A DNA stretch of 64,000 bases from the NCBI RefSeq assembly GCF_041146395.1, contig NC_090984.1:87059114-87123113 (forward strand). Direction: 5' to 3'. Origin of the DNA: Eulemur rufifrons. Lineage: Eukaryota; Chordata; Mammalia; Primates; Lemuridae. The translations under genes and the position numbers were made by a program. Within the stretch, counting starts at the first letter, position 1, and every line of letters begins with the position of its first letter. This document shows, in pieces, positions 59,501 through 64,000 of this stretch. The notes below the pieces were generated by a model, which saw only the letters and a program-made list of their open reading frames with translations, did not search any database and was not told the origin of the DNA.

Positions 59501-61925
59501 TTACAATCCTTCTGTAAGTTTGAGATTTTAAAAATTTTTCTTTAAAAAAAGCATAATGCAGAAAACTAATCAATAGATTTTTTTACTTAACGAGTTGATA
59601 AAGGAATTCAATGTGATATATAACTCTAAAAAACATAATTTTATTGATGTTGAACTTTGTCCAATTCCTGTGTCCATTGTGCACATACATGTTTTTCAAA
59701 ACTGTTTTGGTTTTGTATTATTAATTCCCCCATAAACTTTTCTCAGGACTTTCAGAATCTTGTTTAAACACAAACACACACTCACACACCCTATTAGGAT
59801 AGTGAAATGTTCATAGATGCTGTGCAGTAAAGTTATGTGAATTCTTTTTTTGAAATCAAACAAAAATGTAGAGATTATTATAAAAATAACTTCTCCCCCT
59901 TGTGGTAAAAATTGAAAATACATTTCACTGGAGAATCCTAATAGAGAGGCACTTAGTATTATTCCTTATAAAGTATTTTTACATAATTCAGTGAATCCCC
60001 ATGTTATCTTCTAAATGGTACATAGTATTTAAAAAATATATATACTTAAGAGGTAGCTTCACAGTGTTCTTTAGGTCAGCATTGTCCAGATTCTATTTGG
60101 ATAACATTCTCTGCAGCAAAAATCTGCAAGTTTGATAGAAATGCCACAACAAAAGGCTAGAGTTCAAAGGAACCAAAGTTACTCACAGTATAAAGATTAA
60201 AATGATAGACAGGAAAAAAGGGATGGTCTCATTCAAAGGCACCTGCCAATTTAAGATTACAGGGGCATCAGGAAGGCTTCCCACCTCTCAAAACTTAATC
60301 TCAAAAATCTGAAAGTACACCACTGGAGATTAATTCCTTTGAGTTAGTTCTATTCAATCTTTACTTAGTTTATTAATATAAAGATATGCTGAAAGGGATA
60401 AGACATTTTCTTCACTTAAGATTCCCAATGGTGAAAACAAAGAAACTCACTTATCTGAGCTATAAATGAAACTTAACCCTCCACATTTCTTCCTATTAAG
60501 TCACCAGGCACTGATAATTCTATGTTTCACTGACCTTTCACTGATTATAAAGTAATTTAAGTGGTTTTTGAAAGTAAACTTAATTCCAGTTTCAGACTTT
60601 TAAATTAAAAGTGGCTCAGTTGGATACTGTCTCTTAAACACAGTAATATAAATATTAGTATCTTGGCTAAAATGAATTATTGACAATTTTAATACATGTT
60701 GCACAGTACATATTAATATAGAAAAATACATGTTATCAGCAGCATAATGTTGACCGTGTTCTAATCCATTCCACCTGCTCAAATATTAGTGCAAATAATT
60801 ATATATTTGTAATGCATCACTGCTGTCTAGCACAAATCTATGCCTTCTGAATAAATGACTTTCCTCTGAAGCTGTTTGCTATTTGAAGTATGATGTGATA
60901 TATTCTTATTTAAACTGGCTTTTTACAGTGAGGCAGACTACAACCTTCTAAAACCACTTAGAAAATGAGCAAGTATGTTTAATTACTTGTCTTTCCCCTC
61001 GAAGTGACATTTAATCACAAAAACTAAAGTTTACCGGCACCTATCAAATAATAGTGATAAAATATATCAGGCCTAGTTTAAAAATATGAATTTTGTTAAG
61101 CCCAAGGTTATCAGCCTAGCTGTTTCAATTAACCAATTAAAATCCCTATTCTCTAAGTATCAGGTCTCTCTCCAGTATACACTTCAAAGGTTGTTTCCGC
61201 CCTAAATTTGGAAAGAGAAATGATTGATCAGTGGTAGAAATAAAAGGTAAGAGTTATGGCAGTTTTTAAAACCCTTAACATGCAATTTTGATTACATAAA
61301 ATGACTATTGCTAATATAGTAAATATTTTTTGCCCTATATTCACTACAGCATTAGCCATTTAAAAACTACCAATGCACTAAACGCTTAACAGAATTGGCA
61401 AGCTTATGACATTTTAAAACAATTTCCTTTTGAACTTAAAAATACTGATTTCCTCATCTTTCAAAGAAGAGTTGTCATTTACTCCTGTATTACAAAATAT
61501 GGTACAAAATACCTGGACTCTTTCTATAGTGAAAATTATTAAGCAGAAAAAGTATGATTATATAAACTAATAATAAAAAGAACTCTGTGATGGATAGATT
61601 TCTATTTGGTATAATATAAACTTAATATACAATTAAAATTTCATGACTATACTTAATACAATTTTAAAAACCAAACTTTAAAAAAAGCATGACCACACAT
61701 TGAACACATTAAAAAAAATATAATAGTAAATTATATTGACCCTGTATACCAACTTCATAATCTATTAGTAAATGCTACAGTGAGACCCAAACATTGGATG
61801 AAAAGAAAGATTAAGCAAAACTAACGAGCCTATCAAACTAAAGGACCTATTTAATGTTACATAACAAGAATAGTATATAGATGAAAGTAAATGAGAAAGA
61901 TTTAGATTTCAATCTGAGCCTTTTA
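59501..61925. other. Repeat-poor AT-rich block
   Basis: About 2.4 kb without a confident repeat or gene. An A/T-rich L1-like tail may persist to 59550. Confidence 0.35.
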
Positions 61926-61927
61926 TC

Positions 61928-62078
61928 AGCTGTAGACCTTGACTGGTCTACTTACCTTTTTGTGCCTTAGGTTTTTCATCTGTCAAATGGAAATAATAGT
62001 ACCCAAATCCTAGGGTTGCTCTGGAATCAAATAATATATGCAAAGGACTTAGCACAGGGTGTGCGACTTAATTTTTAA
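61928..62078 (+). mobile_element. MIR SINE
   Basis: 'tagaccttgactggtctact', 'cttaggtttttcatctgtca', 'aatggaaataatagtaccca', 'gacttagcacagggtgtgcg' match forward MIR. Confidence 0.85.
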
Positions 62079-64000
62079 AAATGCAGCTATAATTTATTAT
62101 GCAGTAAATTTTTTAGATTGCTAACTGTTTTTACTTCATGTAGAACTATTTAGTCTAACAATATGGACTGGTCTTTTCTTCCAAAGTATATAATATATTA
62201 CAGGATAGATCTTCTCAAGCAGAGAGAGGTAATATAGAAACTGAAAACAGTTAGACTAATTGGATGAAAGCACAGAATGCTTTGTATGTCAAATTCTCCA
62301 TTAGAAATCAGGAGAATTCAGTATGCCTCTGGAAAACATGTCACACTTCTGAGAAATCAAGAAACAATATGTGGGTAATGTGCAGAATATTTTTGCATCA
62401 AAAGAATGTTAATCTCCCAGATGTGAGTTTTTGTAGTCACCAAAAACTATGTACTGAGTGAACTTGCTATCTCTCACAAAGAGTACAAGCATGCCTTAGC
62501 CACTACCCTACAAACACGACCAACTTAAGGGGTTTTGTGGCATTTTAGGAACCAAAGTCTCTTTAACCAGATACTTGTAAATATTTACCTGCATAAGTGA
62601 GAAAAAAGTATTTTCAGGAAGCAGTAAATTCTCCATTTGGAATCAATCTACTGGTTGATATTTAAATTATTTCACTGTGAACCAGAAGGCTGGTATTTAG
62701 AAAGTGAAATATTAAAAAAAAAAAAGCAAGCAAGCAAGAAAAAAAAAAAAAACAGTGAAATATTTAGAAGTGAAAGGGGAAATAGAATGGTCTAAAATAT
62801 AACATAAATTAACCTACTTTAGCAGCTCTTTTTGAAAAAAGGAAGATCCTAAGGACTTGCAACTATGGCAATCCTCCAAATGAGACCAATAATTATCTTG
62901 GAATGGTTAGATAGATGGTCATCTGTCTAAGGATTCATCCAGCTGTTATTTAATAATTCTTCATAAGGGCTCTTCATCTGCTCTGGTTGACTGTCATTTT
63001 CAACATCATAATTTACAGAAGTAAACTACCTTCCTTAAGCCTGTGTTCTGTATTTCACATAATACACTCAAGTTTTAGAAAAACAATTTGTATTGTTTTA
63101 CAGCATATATTCAACTTTGATACATTATCTAAATATTGCATGTTAGCTCATGTGGAACTGTGGAATACTGCAAAGATTCCCGTTATTTAAACGTTAGTTA
63201 AAGTTAATATATACAAAGTTCCATTATCTCTACCTAAAATTTTACCATTGTGCATATGAAAAACATTTTACTTATTGATCATCTCTTTCAAGTCATAAAT
63301 TTTGGGTATAATTTTGTGATAGCTATAAATATGAAAATACTTTAAAAATCAGAATACAAAGAATGCACATTCCTTCACACAACACTTTTTTTTTTTCTTA
63401 GAGAAAGACCATCTGTTTAGGCTAAATTTCTTATCTTGGTTATACAGTCAAGTATTTTTCTGCTAAAAAAGGAAGTGAGAAGATCTATGCTATGAGAAAT
63501 AAAAAACATCTTAAAATTTTAAATAAAAAAATCATTTATAAAATCCAGGATGGATGGTCTTAAAATGTAAAAAGAGTGAAATAAAAAAACAATTGCAGGG
63601 AATTTGTTTATTGAACATTGATAGTAACACTTCTAAATTATGTATTCATTTATGAGTTTTCTTTGTCACTGTCTTGTCAACGGACATAATGAAAACTATT
63701 GCACAGAACTCAAGCATGGAAATAATAATTAACAGAATATCTAAGCAACAAGTATATGCTTTACATTTTAAAAATTAACCCAAACAAAAAATTTGAAGAG
63801 CTTCTCTGATTGGAAGTCTTAAAATGTTATCTCATGTTTTATTTGAGATTATTATTTTTTTATTTTTTTTATTTTTTTTTACAAATTGACACTGTACAAA
63901 GAACTCAAATGGCCAGTAAAACTACTGCCTTAAAATTGTTGGCTTTAAGTAACAGAGGTATAATTTGAATTCACATCAGAGCTTTCTAAAATGGCAATAG
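62079..64000. other. Repeat-poor AT-rich block to window end
   Basis: No gene recognised. Homopolymer A runs (62714-62751, interrupted by (GCAA)n) and T runs (63852-63881) are the only simple structures. It could be intron, 3'UTR or intergenic DNA; the sequence does not decide. Confidence 0.35.

Overview
This is non-coding mammalian DNA from a primate, almost certainly a strepsirrhine and most likely a lemur. Three Alu copies (3.3, 28.6 and 55.2 kb, minus strand) and one at 11.7 kb (plus strand) carry an extra AT-rich block, with tatatatttttagctgtcc in it, between the A-rich linker and the right arm. Human Alus lack this block; I know it from lemur-type Alus. A short, clean L1 tail at 39.1 kb and a longer L1 at 3.7-5.4 kb share a 3' end that also fits a lineage-specific L1 family. 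There are no bacterial-style genes, no operons and no open frame longer than 176 codons. I recognise no protein-coding gene, tRNA, rRNA or CpG island. The window is probably intergenic or inside a very large intron.

Layout. 0-6 kb: mostly unique DNA, then L1, MIR and Alu remnants, ending in an L1 whose 5' part is inverted (3.7-5.4 kb) and an old Alu. 6.6-9.9 kb: a Tigger-like element and a degraded class III (ERVL-like) endogenous retrovirus on the minus strand, with a recognisable integrase remnant. 11.5-12.3 kb: old L1 split by a lemur-type Alu. 14.9-16.4 kb: a dense pile of Tigger pieces, an MLT1 LTR and MaLR internal sequence. 18.3-20.1 kb: two copies of an MLT1 edge plus its flank, facing each other as a 0.4-kb-arm inverted repeat. 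22-24 kb: MLT1, a truncated U2 snRNA retropseudogene with target-site duplications, and MIR. 27.5-30 kb: old L1, MIR, a young Alu and an ERV LTR. 30-39 kb: mostly unique DNA with a few microsatellites and one exon-like interval at 34.4-34.6 kb. 39-46.7 kb: L1, hAT (MER5-like), MIR and L2 remnants, plus two gene-like open stretches (39.5 and 42.4 kb). 46.7-51.9 kb: a long repeat-poor AT-rich stretch. 51.9-53.2 kb: a nearly full-length mariner transposon with a dead transposase. 53.2-56.1 kb: old L1 interrupted by an Alu. 57-59.5 kb: L2, MIR and an L1 3' end. 59.5-64 kb: repeat-poor AT-rich DNA.

No set of genes works together here. The content is transposable-element archaeology with unique spacer between. 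I found no convincing undescribed biological system. The items most worth a second look are the inverted duplication at 18.3-20.1 kb, the exon-like interval with a poly(A) signal at 34.4-34.6 kb, the exon-like minus-strand interval at 42.4 kb, the dead mariner, and the repeat-poor blocks that may hold conserved regulatory DNA. Repeat family names are from memory of consensus sequences; a RepeatMasker run would refine boundaries and subfamilies.
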